Below, piece by piece: positions 1 through 10,439 of a DNA stretch of 64,000 nt. Below the pieces are notes generated by a model. That model saw only the letters and a program-made list of their open reading frames with translations, made no database searches and was not told the origin of the DNA. Source of the stretch: an uncultured Ectothiorhodospiraceae bacterium (GTDB lineage Bacteria; Pseudomonadota; Gammaproteobacteria; Nitrococcales; Nitrococcaceae). Numbering within the stretch: position 1 is the stretch's first letter; each line of letters begins with the position of its first letter. A program made the translations under genes and the position numbers. Where the stretch lies: assembly GCA_913055565.1 (NCBI GenBank), contig CAJXKP010000002.1:1-64000 (forward strand). Reading direction: 5' to 3'.

Positions 1-103
1 AGTTGAACCACGGACCCAAGGGTGGGTGGCTGCTCGGCCCTTCCGTGGGCCTCGCCCGTTGGGCTCGCTTCGCTCGCTCGGATTCGCTGTCCTTGCGAAT
101 CCG

Positions 104-125
104 TCGAGTCCACTCGCGCCTACCA
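104..125 (+). other. tRNA-Val 3' end remnant
   Basis: The 22 bases read as the T-loop and acceptor 3' strand of a gammaproteobacterial tRNA-Val, ending CTCGCGCCTACCA with an encoded CCA. The matching 5' acceptor strand (AGGCGCG) is not found in the preceding 100 bases. Instead an 8-bp hairpin (80-87 with 95-102) and GC-rich palindromic sequence come directly before it. It therefore looks like a tRNA tail cut off by an insertion or rearrangement, or the end of a tRNA whose body lies left of the window. The tRNA identity is from memory of the family, not from a search. Confidence 0.45.
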
Positions 126-136
126 AGTATTGGAAG

Positions 137-165
137 AGGCACCGCTTTGGCGGTGCCTTTTTGTT
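137..165 (+). terminator. Rho-independent terminator before thrS
   Basis: A 9-bp perfect stem (AGGCACCGC, 137-145, with GCGGTGCCT, 150-158) with a TTTG loop is followed by a T-rich run. It would stop transcription arriving from the tRNA side before thrS. A second hairpin without a T-run (169-175 with 182-188) lies in the thrS leader and could be part of translational control, which is speculative. Confidence 0.85.
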
Positions 166-234
166 TGGGGCCCGCTCGGTGGCGGGCCGACATGCATGTG
201 GCCCCTCGTATCGGTCACCACTGGGGAGCAGACG

Positions 235-2160
235 ATGCCCACGATTACCCTCCCGGACGGCAGTCAACGCGCCTACAACGATGCGCCCTCCATTATGGCG
301 GTCGCCCAGGACATCGGCTCGGGTCTGGCCAAGGCCACGCTCGCCGGCCGTGTCAATGGCGAGCTCAGGGATGCCTGCGACCGCATTACCGAGGATGCGG
401 AGCTGGCGATCATTACGCCTAAGGATGAGGCGGGCCTGGAGATCATCCGCCACTCCTGCGCGCACATGCTCGGTCAGGCGGTGAAGCAATTGTATCCCGA
501 GGCCCAGATGGCTATCGGGCCGGTGATCCAGGATGGCTTCTACTATGACATCCGCTATGACCCGGGCTTCACGCCGGACGACCGTGAGGCCATCGAGCAG
601 CGCATGGATGAGCTCATCGACCAGGCGTACGACGTTATCAAGGAGGTGAAAACGCGCGATGAGGCGCGTGAGATCTTCCGGGAGCGCGGTGAGGACTACA
701 AGGTCGAGCTCATCGACGCCATGCCCGAGGTCGGTGAGATGGCGCTGTATTTCCACCAAGAGTACGTGGATATGTGCCTGGGCCCGCACGTGCCGAACGT
801 GCGTTTCTGCAAGGCGTTCAAGCTGACCGCGCTGGCGGGCGCCTACTGGCGCGGCGATTCCAGCCGGGAGCAGCTCCAGCGCGTCTACGGCACGGCCTGG
901 GGCGAGAAGAAGGCGCTCAAGCAGTACCTCCACAACCTGGAGGAGGCGCGCAAGCGCGATCATCGCCGCATCGCGCGCAATCAGGACCTGTTCCATATCC
1001 AGGAGGAGGCGCCGGGGATGGTGTTCTGGCACCCGGCGGGCTGGACGATCTACACCGTCCTCCAGGATTACCTGAGGGAGCGCTTGCGCGGTCACAACTA
1101 CCAGGAGATCCGCACCCCGGAGCTGGTGGACCGCAGTCTCTGGGAGCGCTCGGGCCACTGGGCTAAGTTCCGGGACGATATGTTCGTCACCGAGTCCGAG
1201 AACCGGGACTACGCGGTTAAGCCCATGAACTGCCCGTGCCATGTGCAGGTGTTCAATCAGGGCCTGAAGAGCTATCGGGACCTGCCGCTGCGGCTGTCCG
1301 AGTTTGGCAACTGCCATCGCAACGAGGCCTCGGGCACGCTCCACGGGCTGATGCGCGTGCGCAACTTCACCCAAGACGATGCCCATATCTTTTGCGAGGA
1401 GCGCAGCGTCCAGCAGGAGGTCTCGGATTTTCTCGATCTGGCTTTCGAGGTGTACTCGGACTTCGGCTTCGATGACATCGTCGTGGCCCTGTCGACCCGG
1501 CCCGAGGAGCGCGTCGGTTCGGATGCCGCCTGGGACCGTGCCGAGGCGGCGCTGGCCGAGGCCCTGGACGCTAAGGGCTATGACTACACCACCAACCCGG
1601 GCGAGGGCGCGTTCTACGGGCCGAAGGTTGAGCTGGCGATGCGCGACTGCCTGAATCGGGTCTGGCAGTGCGGGACGATGCAGGTCGATTTTGCGATGCC
1701 GGAGCGTCTGGGCGCGGAGTACGTGGGCGAGGATGGCGACCGCCATACGCCGGTGATGCTCCACCGGGCGGTGTACGGCTCATTCGAGCGTTTCTTCGGC
1801 GTGCTCACTGAGCACTACGGTGGTAACTGGCCGCCGTGGCTGGCGCCGACGCAGGCCGTGGTGGCCAATATCACGGATAATCAGGCGGATTACGCCCGCG
1901 AGGTGCAAAACCACCTGACGCGGCAGGGGTTTCGCGCCGAGGCCGACTTGAGGAACGAGAAGATCGGCTTTAAAATCCGCGAGCACACGTTGCGCCGCGT
2001 CCCGTACATGATCGTTGTGGGGGACCAAGAGCGCGAATCCAGCGCCGTGGCCGTGCGGACTCGGGACGGGGATGATCTCGGGTCGATGCCGTTCGAGGCG
2101 TTCGTCGAGCGTCTCAACGAAGATATCGCACGGCTGGGCCGAACCGCGTCGGAGGGTTGA
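235..2160 (+). CDS. thrS: Threonyl-tRNA synthetase
   Basis: Charges tRNA-Thr with threonine in the cytoplasm. The 641-residue product matches the usual length. An N-terminal TGS domain (about residues 1-62) is followed by the editing domain with HSCAHMLGQ (HxxxH). The class II catalytic core carries the zinc-ligand region MNCPCHVQ, motif 2 with [15 protein letters not shown], and the motif 3 arginine in [10 protein letters not shown]-terminal anticodon-binding domain closes the protein. The ATG at 235 was chosen because it has GGGGAG at the right distance and starts exactly at the TGS domain; the upstream reading frame crosses the terminator. It heads the conserved thrS-infC-rpmI-rplT-pheST-ihfA operon. 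Confidence 0.97.
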   Translation: MPTITLPDGSQRAYNDAPSIMAVAQDIGSGLAKATLAGRVNGELRDACDRITEDAELAIITPKDEAGLEIIRHSCAHMLGQAVKQLYPEAQMAIGPVIQDGFYYDIRYDPGFTPDDREAIEQRMDELIDQAYDVIKEVKTRDEAREIFRERGEDYKVELIDAMPEVGEMALYFHQEYVDMCLGPHVPNVRFCKAFKLTALAGAYWRGDSSREQLQRVYGTAWGEKKALKQYLHNLEEARKRDHRRIARNQDLFHIQEEAPGMVFWHPAGWTIYTVLQDYLRERLRGHNYQEIRTPELVDRSLWERSGHWAKFRDDMFVTESENRDYAVKPMNCPCHVQVFNQGLKSYRDLPLRLSEFGNCHRNEASGTLHGLMRVRNFTQDDAHIFCEERSVQQEVSDFLDLAFEVYSDFGFDDIVVALSTRPEERVGSDAAWDRAEAALAEALDAKGYDYTTNPGEGAFYGPKVELAMRDCLNRVWQCGTMQVDFAMPERLGAEYVGEDGDRHTPVMLHRAVYGSFERFFGVLTEHYGGNWPPWLAPTQAVVANITDNQADYAREVQNHLTRQGFRAEADLRNEKIGFKIREHTLRRVPYMIVVGDQERESSAVAVRTRDGDDLGSMPFEAFVERLNEDIARLGRTASEG

Positions 2161-2164
2161 AAGC

Positions 2165-2716
2165 ATCGCTGCACGTAAGAAGCCAGGCGCCCAGCGCCAG
2201 AAGGGCGATCAGCGCTCGATTAATGAGGATATCGATTCATCTAACGTCCGGTTAATCGACTCGCAGGGCGAGCAGGTCGGCATCGTTGGTCGCGACGATG
2301 CGCTCGAACGCGCGGGCCAGGAGGACATGGATCTCGTTGAGCTCGACGGTAATGCCGATCCGCCCGTGGCGCGGATCATGGATTACGGCAAGTGGAAGTT
2401 CGAGCAGCAGAAAAAGCAGCAGGCCGCTCGTAAGAAGCAGAAGCAGATCGAGGTCAAGGAGGTTAAGTTCCGCCCCGGGACGGACGCGGGCGACTACCAG
2501 ACCAAGTTGCGTAACGTGCGGCGCTTCCTCGACGACGGCGACAAGGTGAAGTGTACGCTGCGTTTCCGCGGGCGCGAGATGGCCCATCAGGATCTGGGCA
2601 TGGATCTGCTGCAGCGCGTGGAACAAGACGTCGAAGACGTGGCGACGGTGGATCAGCGCCCGCGCATGGAAGGGCGGTTGATGGTGATGATGCTGTCGCC
2701 GCGTAAGAGCAAGTAA
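2165..2716 (+). CDS. infC: Translation initiation factor IF-3, predicted ATC start
   Basis: IF-3 binds the 30S subunit, keeps 50S away and checks the start codon-anticodon pair. The 183-residue product has the N-domain ([14 protein letters not shown]), a Lys/Arg-rich linker (about residues 75-90) and the C-domain ([17 protein letters not shown]). No ATG, GTG or TTG fits the expected N-terminus. ATC at 2165 sits 9 bases after GGAGGG, which lies in the end of thrS, and gives the normal length. Known infC genes use AUU-type starts so that IF-3 represses its own translation; the same is inferred here. The gene starts 4 bases after the thrS stop. Confidence 0.93.
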   Translation: MAARKKPGAQRQKGDQRSINEDIDSSNVRLIDSQGEQVGIVGRDDALERAGQEDMDLVELDGNADPPVARIMDYGKWKFEQQKKQQAARKKQKQIEVKEVKFRPGTDAGDYQTKLRNVRRFLDDGDKVKCTLRFRGREMAHQDLGMDLLQRVEQDVEDVATVDQRPRMEGRLMVMMLSPRKSK

Positions 2717-2734
2717 CGCGAGGCGGCCGGCGCC

Positions 2735-2762
2735 AACGCTCGGCGCGCCGGGCGTTTGTTTT
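2735..2762 (+). terminator. Hairpin with T-run between infC and rpmI (attenuator)
   Basis: A 9-bp stem with one G-T pair (2735-2743 with 2748-2756), loop CGCG, is followed by TTTGTTTT. It has terminator form inside an operon. In relatives the rpmI-rplT leader is controlled by ribosomal protein L20, so this may be a read-through attenuator rather than a true end. That role is inferred from position. Confidence 0.6.
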
Positions 2763-2781
2763 GCGGTATCGGAGAGAATCA

Positions 2782-2979
2782 ATGCCAAAGATCAAGACCA
2801 ATCGGGGCGCGGCGAAGCGCTTCAGCAAGACGGGCAAGGGCCACTTCAAGCGCGCCCACGCCTATAAGAGCCATATCCTGACGAAGAAGGAATCCAAGCG
2901 TAAGCGCCGACTTCGGCATGCAACGCTCGTTCACAAGAAGGACGAGCACAGCATCCAGCGCTTGGTGCCTCACATCTAA
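2782..2979 (+). CDS. rpmI: 50S ribosomal protein L35
   Basis: A 65-residue basic protein of the large ribosomal subunit. The family signature [14 protein letters not shown] at the N-terminus and the Lys/Arg-rich body ending RLVPHI are clear. The ATG at 2782 follows GGAGAG with correct spacing; a longer frame reading from 2761 would add residues not seen in the family. It lies between infC and rplT, as in nearly all proteobacteria, and is expected to be co-regulated with rplT. Confidence 0.97.
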   Translation: MPKIKTNRGAAKRFSKTGKGHFKRAHAYKSHILTKKESKRKRRLRHATLVHKKDEHSIQRLVPHI

Positions 2980-3005
2980 ACCCACCCTCCTCAGGAGCAA
3001 CGACG

Positions 3006-3362
3006 ATGAGCCGAGTCAAGCGCGGCGTTACCAAGCGTCGCCGCCATAAGGAGGTCTTGAAAAAGGCGAAGGGCTACTATGGCGCCCGCCGCAAGACCTA
3101 CAAAGTGGCCAATCAGGCCGTCACCAAAGCGGGGCAATACGCCTACCGTGACCGGCGGCAACGCAAACGCCAATTTCGGGCGCTGTGGATCCAGCGCATC
3201 AACGCGGCTGCCCGAGCCAACGGGCTGTCGTACAGCCGGCTGATTAATGGCCTGCACAAGGCCGAGGTTGAGGTGGATCGCAAGCTCCTCGCCGATCTAG
3301 CCGTGCACGACGAGGCCGGCTTCGCCAAGCTGGCCGAGCAGGCGCGCGCCAACCTCGACTGA
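3006..3362 (+). CDS. rplT: 50S ribosomal protein L20
   Basis: A 118-residue 23S rRNA-binding assembly protein, normal length. It begins [26 protein letters not shown], with a basic N-terminal extension followed by the globular domain ([19 protein letters not shown]). AGGAG lies seven bases before the ATG. In E. coli, L20 represses rpmI-rplT translation; the same feedback is likely here but not shown by the sequence. Confidence 0.97.
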   Translation: MSRVKRGVTKRRRHKEVLKKAKGYYGARRKTYKVANQAVTKAGQYAYRDRRQRKRQFRALWIQRINAAARANGLSYSRLINGLHKAEVEVDRKLLADLAVHDEAGFAKLAEQARANLD

Positions 3363-3405
3363 GGCGGCGGGCCGCGGCGTGGTCGCCACGCCGTGTCGGT
3401 TTGCT

Positions 3406-3440
3406 AAAGGGAAGGGGCCTCGGGATCCTTCCCTTTTTTT
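3406..3440 (+). terminator. Rho-independent terminator or attenuator before pheS
   Basis: A 10-bp perfect stem (3406-3415 with 3427-3436), 11-base loop, and seven consecutive Ts. A second hairpin (3376-3382 with 3386-3392) comes just before. In E. coli pheST is attenuated by a Phe-rich leader peptide; I see no Phe-rich leader here, so it may be a plain partial terminator separating the ribosomal and synthetase genes. Confidence 0.85.
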
Positions 3441-3455
3441 ATCGGTTAACGGTAG

Positions 3456-4481
<1,026 letters not shown>

Positions 4482-4508
4482 TCGGGCTGGCGGGATAAGG
4501 ACGAAGGC

Positions 4509-6887
4509 ATGCGAATTAGTGAACAATGGTTGCGCGACTGGGTGGCGGAGCCGGGCAGTACGGCGGAACTCAGCCACCGGCTGACGATGGCCGGGCTGGA
4601 GGTGGACGCCATCGAGCCGGCCGCGCCCGGGTTCAGCGGCGTGGTCGTTGGCGAGATCACTGCCTGCGAGCCCCATCCCGAGGCCGAGCGGTTGAGCGTT
4701 TGCCAGGTTGCCGGCGCCGGTAGTCAGGACGTTCAGGTGGTCTGTGGCGCGGCTAATGCGGCCGTTGGTCTGAGGGCACCACTGGCGACCGTGGGCGCGG
4801 CGCTGCCGGATGACACGATCGTCACGCACACGGAGCTGCGTGGCGTGGCGTCCGCGGGGATGCTCTGCTCGGCCCGTGAGCTGGGCCTGAGCGAGGATGC
4901 CTCGGGTCTGATGGCGCTTCCGTCGGACGCACCCGTCGCCGAGGATCTATGGCAGTACCTGGATCTGGACGACAACGTCCTAGAGGTGGATCTCACCCCC
5001 AATCGCAGTGACTGCCTGGGGATGGCGGGCGTGGCCCGTGAGGTTGGCGTGCTGGCAAGGCAGCCGGTCACCGGCCCTGAGGCGGAGCCGATTGCCGCGG
5101 AACACGGTGATGAACTAAACGTTACCGTGAGCGACGTCGCTGCCTGCCCGCGCTACCTTGGTCGCATCGTGCGCGGAATCGACGCCACGGCCGCGTCCCC
5201 GCTGTGGTTGCGCGAGCGTTTGCGCCGCGCGGGCGTGCGCCCGCTCAACGTCGCTGCGGACGTCACCAATTACGTCATGCTGGAGTCGGGTCAGCCGATG
5301 CACGCCTTTGATCTCGCCACGCTGGCGGGCGGGATCGAGGTGCGGCGGGCGCGCTCGGGCGAGGAGCTCACCCTGCTCAGCGGCGACTCCGTCTCGCTCG
5401 ATGGTGACACGCTAGTGATCGCCGACCATGCCAAGCCGGTCGCCATGGCCGGGATCATGGGCGGATCGGCGACGGCGGTCGGCGAGCACACCAACGATGT
5501 CTTCCTGGAATCGGCGTTCTTCGCGCCCAGCGCCATCGCCGGTCGCGCCCGAGCGTACGGGCTGCACACGGATTCCTCCCATCGCTTCGAACGCGGCGTC
5601 GATCCGGAGGGTCAGCGTTGGGCCATGGAGCGCGCCACCGCGCTGCTGGTTCAGATCGCCGGCGGGGAAGCTGGTCCCGTCACGGAGGTCTGCTACAGCG
5701 AGGCCTTGCCCGAGCGTGGGGCGGTGCATCTGCGCGCGAGCCGCTTGGCGTCGGTGCTCGGGGTCGAGCTCGCGGCCGATGAGGTGCGCGGCATCCTGGA
5801 GCGCCTCGGTATGGGCGTTGAAGCGGCGGACGATGGCTGGCGGGTGGCGGTGCCGAGCTGGCGCTTCGATATTGAGCGTGAGGTGGATCTCATCGAGGAG
5901 ATCGCGCGCATCCATGGCTATGAGGCGCTGCCGGTCAGCCGGGCGGCCGTGCCAATGGCCATGGCGGCATCGCCCGAAGGGCATCTGCCGCGCCGGCGGC
6001 TGCGGCGCGCGCTGGTGGACCGTGGCTATCAGGAGGCGATCACCTACAGCTTCGTCTCGGCCGCGTTGAACGAGTCGCTGGATCCGGACCAGCGGCCACT
6101 GGCGCTGGCCAACCCGCTCTCGGAGGAGCTGGGCGTGATGCGCAGCACGCTTTGGCCGGGGCTAGTGGGGGCGCTGCAGTACAACCGTAACCGCCAGCAA
6201 CAGCGCGTACGTCTGTTCGAGACGGGGTTACGTTTCCGCGGCGAGCTGGGCACGTTGGAACAAACGCCCATGCTCGCGGGCATTGTCGCGGGCCGCGCGC
6301 AGCCCGAACACTGGGACGCGGGCGCCCGGGCGGTGGATTTCTTCGACGTCAAGGCCGATGTGGAGGCGCTGCTCGCCTTGGGCGGTGGCGTTGACGCCTA
6401 TCGCTTCGAGGCCGCGGCGCATCCGGCGCTGCATCCGGGCCAGAGCGCGCGCATCGAGCGCGACGGCGAGGTCGCCGGGTGGTTGGGCGCATTGCATCCA
6501 GGTTTGGTCCAGCGGCTGGAGCTGGAGGGGCCGGTCTACGTCTTCGAGCTGGCGCTACCGGTGCTCCAGCGCGCCAAGCGACCGTCGTTCCAGGCACTGT
6601 CACGCTACCCGGCGATTCGGCGCGATCTGGCCCTGGTGGTCGATGAGGCCGTCAGCGCTGGCGAGATCGCGCGCCTGGCCGTCGAGGCGGCTGGCGAGCG
6701 CGTGCGCGATTGGATGGTGTTCGATGTCTATCGGGGCCAGGGGGTCCCGGCGGGCTGCAAGAGTGTGGCTATGGGATTGATTTTGCAGGATGTCTCCCGC
6801 ACGCTGACGGAATCTGACATTGAGGCTACGGTGACGGGAGTGGTCTCGCGCCTGAAGCAGGAACTCAACGCCGAGCTGAGGGAGTAA
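4509..6887 (+). CDS. pheT: Phenylalanyl-tRNA synthetase beta subunit
   Basis: A 792-residue partner of PheS. Domains in order: the N-terminal EMAP-type tRNA-binding OB fold (about 39-150), the B3/B4 editing domain (about 210-385), the B5 domain (about 400-475), the catalytic-like core, and the C-terminal ferredoxin-fold anticodon-binding domain (about 700-792, beginning near [20 protein letters not shown]). Length and order are those of proteobacterial PheT. It lies directly before ihfA with 7 bases between. Confidence 0.97.
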   Translation: MRISEQWLRDWVAEPGSTAELSHRLTMAGLEVDAIEPAAPGFSGVVVGEITACEPHPEAERLSVCQVAGAGSQDVQVVCGAANAAVGLRAPLATVGAALPDDTIVTHTELRGVASAGMLCSARELGLSEDASGLMALPSDAPVAEDLWQYLDLDDNVLEVDLTPNRSDCLGMAGVAREVGVLARQPVTGPEAEPIAAEHGDELNVTVSDVAACPRYLGRIVRGIDATAASPLWLRERLRRAGVRPLNVAADVTNYVMLESGQPMHAFDLATLAGGIEVRRARSGEELTLLSGDSVSLDGDTLVIADHAKPVAMAGIMGGSATAVGEHTNDVFLESAFFAPSAIAGRARAYGLHTDSSHRFERGVDPEGQRWAMERATALLVQIAGGEAGPVTEVCYSEALPERGAVHLRASRLASVLGVELAADEVRGILERLGMGVEAADDGWRVAVPSWRFDIEREVDLIEEIARIHGYEALPVSRAAVPMAMAASPEGHLPRRRLRRALVDRGYQEAITYSFVSAALNESLDPDQRPLALANPLSEELGVMRSTLWPGLVGALQYNRNRQQQRVRLFETGLRFRGELGTLEQTPMLAGIVAGRAQPEHWDAGARAVDFFDVKADVEALLALGGGVDAYRFEAAAHPALHPGQSARIERDGEVAGWLGALHPGLVQRLELEGPVYVFELALPVLQRAKRPSFQALSRYPAIRRDLALVVDEAVSAGEIARLAVEAAGERVRDWMVFDVYRGQGVPAGCKSVAMGLILQDVSRTLTESDIEATVTGVVSRLKQELNAELRE

Positions 6888-6894
6888 CAAGGGT

Positions 6895-7194
6895 ATGGCA
6901 CTGACCAAGGCCGATATGGCGGAGCGGCTTTTCGAGGAGGTCGGGCTGAATAAGCGCGAGGCCAAGGAGCTGGTGGAGTGTTTCTTCGAGGAGATCCGGC
7001 AGGCCCTAGAGGATGGGCGACCGGTTAAGCTGTCGGGGTTCGGTAACTTTGACCTCCGCGACAAGAACCAGCGCCCGGGCCGTAATCCCAAGACGGGGGA
7101 GGAGATCCCCATCTCGGCGAGGCGTGTAGTTACCTTCCGCCCGGGGCAAAAACTGAAGTCGCGGGTCGAGGCCTATGCTGGAAACGTCGAATAA
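6895..7194 (+). CDS. ihfA: Integration host factor alpha subunit
   Basis: A 99-residue nucleoid protein that bends DNA as a heterodimer with IhfB. The start [24 protein letters not shown] and the DNA-intercalating arm with RNPKTGE are diagnostic. IHF commonly bends DNA between an upstream activator and a sigma-54 promoter, which is relevant to the many sigma-54 promoters in this window. It overlaps the next gene by 20 bases. Confidence 0.96.
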   Translation: MALTKADMAERLFEEVGLNKREAKELVECFFEEIRQALEDGRPVKLSGFGNFDLRDKNQRPGRNPKTGEEIPISARRVVTFRPGQKLKSRVEAYAGNVE

Positions 7195-7531
7195 CGACGA
7201 GCTACCGCCCATACCGGCGAAGCGTTACTTCGCCATCGGCGAGGTCAGCGAACTCTGCGGGGTGAAGCCGCACGTGCTGCGCTACTGGGAGCAGGAGTTC
7301 CCGCAGCTCAACCCGGTCAAGCGTCGCGGTAACCGGCGCTACTACCAGCGCCATGACGTCATCCTGATCCGCCAGATCCGGGCGCTGCTCTACCATGAGG
7401 GCTACACCATCGGCGGGGCGCGTCAGAAGCTCGAGGGCGAAGAGGCCAGCGAGGACGTCAGCCAGCGCCAGCAGGTGATTCGCCAGGTACGCACCGAGCT
7501 CGAGGAGGTGCTGAGCGAACTCAAGCGCTGA
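7175..7531 (+). CDS. MerR-family transcriptional regulator downstream of ihfA
   Basis: A 118-residue protein with one MerR winged helix (about residues 17-85: [26 protein letters not shown]) followed by a short coiled coil. Only one Cys is present and no metal-binding loop, so it is not a MercR-type metal sensor. This small regulator lies after ihfA in many gammaproteobacteria and its target is unknown to me. It overlaps ihfA, which implies translational coupling. Confidence 0.9.
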   Translation: MLETSNNDELPPIPAKRYFAIGEVSELCGVKPHVLRYWEQEFPQLNPVKRRGNRRYYQRHDVILIRQIRALLYHEGYTIGGARQKLEGEEASEDVSQRQQVIRQVRTELEEVLSELKR

Positions 7532-7576
7532 CGGGTTTAAATGGCCGAGCCGCTGCGGCATAATAGCGGTTGTTAA

Positions 7577-7653
<77 letters not shown>

Positions 7654-7669
7654 ATTATCAAGTAGTTAC

Positions 7670-7691
7670 GGCCCGCCAAAGCGCGGGCCTT
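7670..7691 (+). terminator. Hairpin after tRNA-Pro
   Basis: A 7-bp stem (GGCCCGC, 7670-7676, with GCGGGCC, 7683-7689), 6-base loop, then TTCTACATT. The T-run is poor, so this is a probable but not certain terminator of the tRNA transcript. Confidence 0.6.
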
Positions 7692-8241
7692 CTACATTGT
7701 GGGCCGTCTTCGACAATGAGTCTGTCTCGCCCCCGCTGTTGGGGTCGACTGGCTGGATACAGATGGCGGATAGCATGGCGACGCCCGCCGCCGTGGCCGT
7801 CGCCTGCGCCCGCGGACCTACTTATCTTTCGTGAACCGACCGGTTTCACGCTTCCCACCACGAGGCTTGCGCTCTTTTGCCTGGATTCAGCCCCCGCTGG
7901 CCCTTTGCCCGCACCGGCTCACGGGACGCGGAGGCCTATGGCTAGAGGTACGCTCTGATGCCGTATCGGCGTAGGCTGACCGTGGTTGCTCTGCCCCTGG
8001 GTCGGCGCTCGATCGGGAAACGAGTGTAGGTACTGGATCCGCTGGGTGTAGCCTGCCTTAACGCCCTTTGACGTCCTCCGCGTTGTCTTCCGGGCGGGGA
8101 ATACGCCCGTCATCTGGTCTTGGGTGCCGAAGCCGTTGCGGTGCGAACTCACGACCGGGTGTCGGTATTCTTAACAGTTGCCTCGCGCTGGTTGCCCCTG
8201 TGAACCTCTGGTGATCAGCAGTGCTCCCACATTTTTCGTCG
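7692..8241. other. Intergenic stretch, no gene recognised
   Basis: About 550 bases between the tRNA terminator and the next sigma-54 promoter. Short open frames exist on both strands, but none has a ribosome-binding site, a recognisable protein or normal codon pattern. I see no RNA gene or repeat in it. Confidence 0.6.
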
Positions 8242-8257
8242 TGGCATCAATTTTGCT
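8242..8257 (+). promoter_or_regulatory. Sigma-54 promoter of the PEP-CTERM-like gene
   Basis: TGGCATCAATTTTGCT fits the -24/-12 consensus TGGCAC-N5-TTGCW: GG and GC are 10 bases apart and TTGC is intact. It ends 38 bases before the start codon. PEP-CTERM genes are known to be driven by RpoN with the PrsR activator, which agrees with the product. It lacks the GAAAC-N3-GTTTC element of the methylamine promoters. Confidence 0.65.
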
Positions 8258-8295
8258 CGCTCACAGGTGGGGCATAGACGAAAAGTGAGGGGGCA

Positions 8296-9123
8296 ATGGT
8301 CCACCATCGGTTCGTAGCAAGGGCGGCGATCCCCGGTCTACTGGTAGTAACGGCAGCGGCATTCGCGCCGACCGCCGGGCCGGATCGTGGGGCGCCAGCG
8401 AAGGATCCGGCTGCCTTGCCGTCACAGGGGGACACGTTCGATCAGCCGCGGCGATCAGGCCGAAGCGTTAGTTCCAGTCGTCCCGGGGCGCTCGACAGTG
8501 GGAGTCAGCTCGATGGCTTTCGGGAGAGGGGCGCGTCTCAAGCGGTGGGAAGCAGCGCAACGCCGGCGCTAGGCACCCAGGTTACGGGCAATGACGCGTT
8601 TAGCCTCGGCCTCGAGCGCTTGGGTCCGTATCCGAGTAGCGCTTCCATCCTGGACGGTGTCTCCCGGGGATTCTCCGGCGGTCCCAATAATGACGACGGT
8701 AACGCGGACTCAGTGTTCGCAGGCGTGCAGACGCCGGCCGATGCGGACAGTGGTTTGGCGGTGAGCGATTACGTCGACAACACACCGCTTGGTACTGAGG
8801 CGCTGTTACAGCTCGCCACGGCCAGCGACGGCCTCAGCGAGGCAGGCTCCCGGGTCGCCGACCGGTCAGCGAACGTTGCCGGGGCCATTAATGATGCTAG
8901 CGATTCCCCGATCGACGTCGTATCACTGCCAGTCGAACCGTCCGAGTCCGGTGTAGATGGCCAGCAGCCGTTCCGGGCGGCTGGCCATCGCTTTACCGAA
9001 GCGCGTTCCGAGGTCCCGGCCCCTGGAATGCTCTGGCTCATGGCGCTAGGGCTTATGCTGCTAGCGGGGATTGGTTGGCGCCGATGTTCGCCGCTTGTCA
9101 TGGCGCGAGCTGACATCGCCTAA
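8296..9123 (+). CDS. Secreted protein with PEP-CTERM-like C-terminus
   Basis: A 275-residue protein without a recognisable enzymatic domain. It begins with a signal-peptide-like segment (residues 1-29: MVHHRFVARAAIPGLLVVTA and following), continues as a low-complexity Ser, Gly, Asp and Ala-rich region, and ends with VPAPG, a hydrophobic helix (MLWLMALGLMLLAGIG) and WRRC. That tripartite end is the PEP-CTERM sorting-signal form, in which exosortase cuts the motif and transfers the protein to the cell surface or matrix. The upstream sigma-54 promoter supports this. A further 11 residues after the Arg pair are unusual. No exosortase lies in the window. Its function beyond surface or matrix location is unknown. 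Confidence 0.65.
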   Translation: MVHHRFVARAAIPGLLVVTAAAFAPTAGPDRGAPAKDPAALPSQGDTFDQPRRSGRSVSSSRPGALDSGSQLDGFRERGASQAVGSSATPALGTQVTGNDAFSLGLERLGPYPSSASILDGVSRGFSGGPNNDDGNADSVFAGVQTPADADSGLAVSDYVDNTPLGTEALLQLATASDGLSEAGSRVADRSANVAGAINDASDSPIDVVSLPVEPSESGVDGQQPFRAAGHRFTEARSEVPAPGMLWLMALGLMLLAGIGWRRCSPLVMARADIA

Positions 9124-9417
9124 CGTCAGCCCGTTTATCGGCGTTTGATCGGCACCGCCCTTAAACGGTGTGGCCTGCGGGCGTGCCGACGGTGACGGTG
9201 CCCTCAAGCAATTACCCAGGTTGTTACCACCGCTGCGATTGACCTGACGACGTGTCAGCTTGCCCGGTGCCCGCGCTGATCTCAGGTGCTAGCGGGGGCA
9301 TGTTGTGTCGAGTGGTTCGTTTGAGTAACATAAGTTGCACAATAAGAATTAAAGCAGGAGGCCCGCACCCCCCTGGGACGGGCTCAAACGAAATCGACCA
9401 GCCGAATGGAGTAACCC

Positions 9418-10194
9418 ATGATTTGGATGAAGCGACAGCTACTTGGCCTCACAGCAGCCGTTGGCCTGTTGGCCATGACGACACCGCTGGCTACGGCGGC
9501 AGCCGCTTGTGATGATCTACCCGGCGACGCGGCCCTAACAGACGCCCTCAGGGATGCCATCGCACCAACCGGTGGCCCTACGAATGGCGGTCTGGAGACC
9601 CATATGTGGGCCACGCTCGTGGATCGCAGCGGCACGGTTTGTGCGGTGACCCGGTCCGGGGATTCGCCGGGTGATCAATGGCCGGGCAGCCGTGCCATCT
9701 CCGCCCAGAAGGCCAATACGGCCAACTCCTTTAGCCTGCCGACGCTGGCCTTGTCGACGGCCAATCTTTGGGCGGCGACACAGCCTGGCGGTAGCCTCTA
9801 TGGGCTGCAGCACAGCAATCCGGTCAATACGGAGGCCGCCTACAAGGGATCCTTCAAGACCTATGGTACGGCTGAGGATCCGCTCGTCGGCAGCAAGATC
9901 GGTGGCGTGAACGTGTTCGGTGGCGGCTTGGCACTCTATACCGACGAGGGCGACCTGATCGGGGCGCTCGGGGTTAGCGGTAATACCTCCTGCGCCGATC
10001 ACAATATCGCTTGGCGTGTGCGCTCCGCGCTTGGCCTGGCGAATGTTCCGGCGGGCGTGAGCCCGGACAATAACGACGCCGTGATCTACGACGTCAATGA
10101 GGACGACGACAGCGCCAGCGGGTTCGGTCATCCTCAGTGCGGTAATTCCGAGCACGAGGTCGCCTCGCAGATCGGCGCGGGCGTTAACCCCTAA
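9418..10194 (+). CDS. Secreted HbpS/GlcG-family haem-degrading-like protein
   Basis: A 258-residue protein with a signal peptide (MKRQLLGLTAAVGLLAMTTPLATAA within residues 4-28) and a single GlcG/HbpS domain. The family features visible are SAQKANTANSF, GGLALYTDEGDLIGALGVSG and CADHNIAWRVR near the C-terminal part. Members of the family bind haem or corrinoid-like ligands or are of unknown role. GGAG lies 7 bases before the ATG; a second ATG nine bases later would also fit. No operon partner is clear; the copper amine oxidase starts 245 bases downstream with its own promoter. Confidence 0.75.
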   Translation: MIWMKRQLLGLTAAVGLLAMTTPLATAAAACDDLPGDAALTDALRDAIAPTGGPTNGGLETHMWATLVDRSGTVCAVTRSGDSPGDQWPGSRAISAQKANTANSFSLPTLALSTANLWAATQPGGSLYGLQHSNPVNTEAAYKGSFKTYGTAEDPLVGSKIGGVNVFGGGLALYTDEGDLIGALGVSGNTSCADHNIAWRVRSALGLANVPAGVSPDNNDAVIYDVNEDDDSASGFGHPQCGNSEHEVASQIGAGVNP

Positions 10195-10357
10195 CGGGGG
10201 ATGGCGCAAGTCGGGGCCGGCTGGGTGCGGGGTCGGGCTCTCACCGCGAGCCTGGCCCCAATCCATGCTGGGCCCCGGCTACCGGCATGCCCCACCAGCC
10301 CTCTCCCGGCGCCTTCTCGTTGCGCCTTACCCCGTTGTCTCCCCTATGCCTCTCGAT

Positions 10358-10373
10358 TGGTGCATTTCTTGCA
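10358..10373 (+). promoter_or_regulatory. Sigma-54-like promoter of the copper amine oxidase
   Basis: TGGTGCATTTCTTGCA has the invariant GG and GC at the right distance and a perfect TTGCA; the bases between GG and the spacer (TGCA) depart from CACG. It ends 66 bases before the start codon. Confidence 0.55.
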
Positions 10374-10383
10374 ACTTTGTTTA
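10371..10383 (+). promoter_or_regulatory. Degenerate GAAAC-N3-GTTTC element
   Basis: GCAACTTTGTTTA matches the inverted repeat seen at the other methylamine promoters except for one base in each arm. It overlaps the -12 box, whereas the other copies lie after the predicted transcription start, so this is the weakest member of the set. Confidence 0.35.
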
Positions 10384-10439
10384 GTCACTGACGCGGCCGA
10401 TGCCGATTCAGACCAGCACCGCGTGGGAGGGGCAAGACC

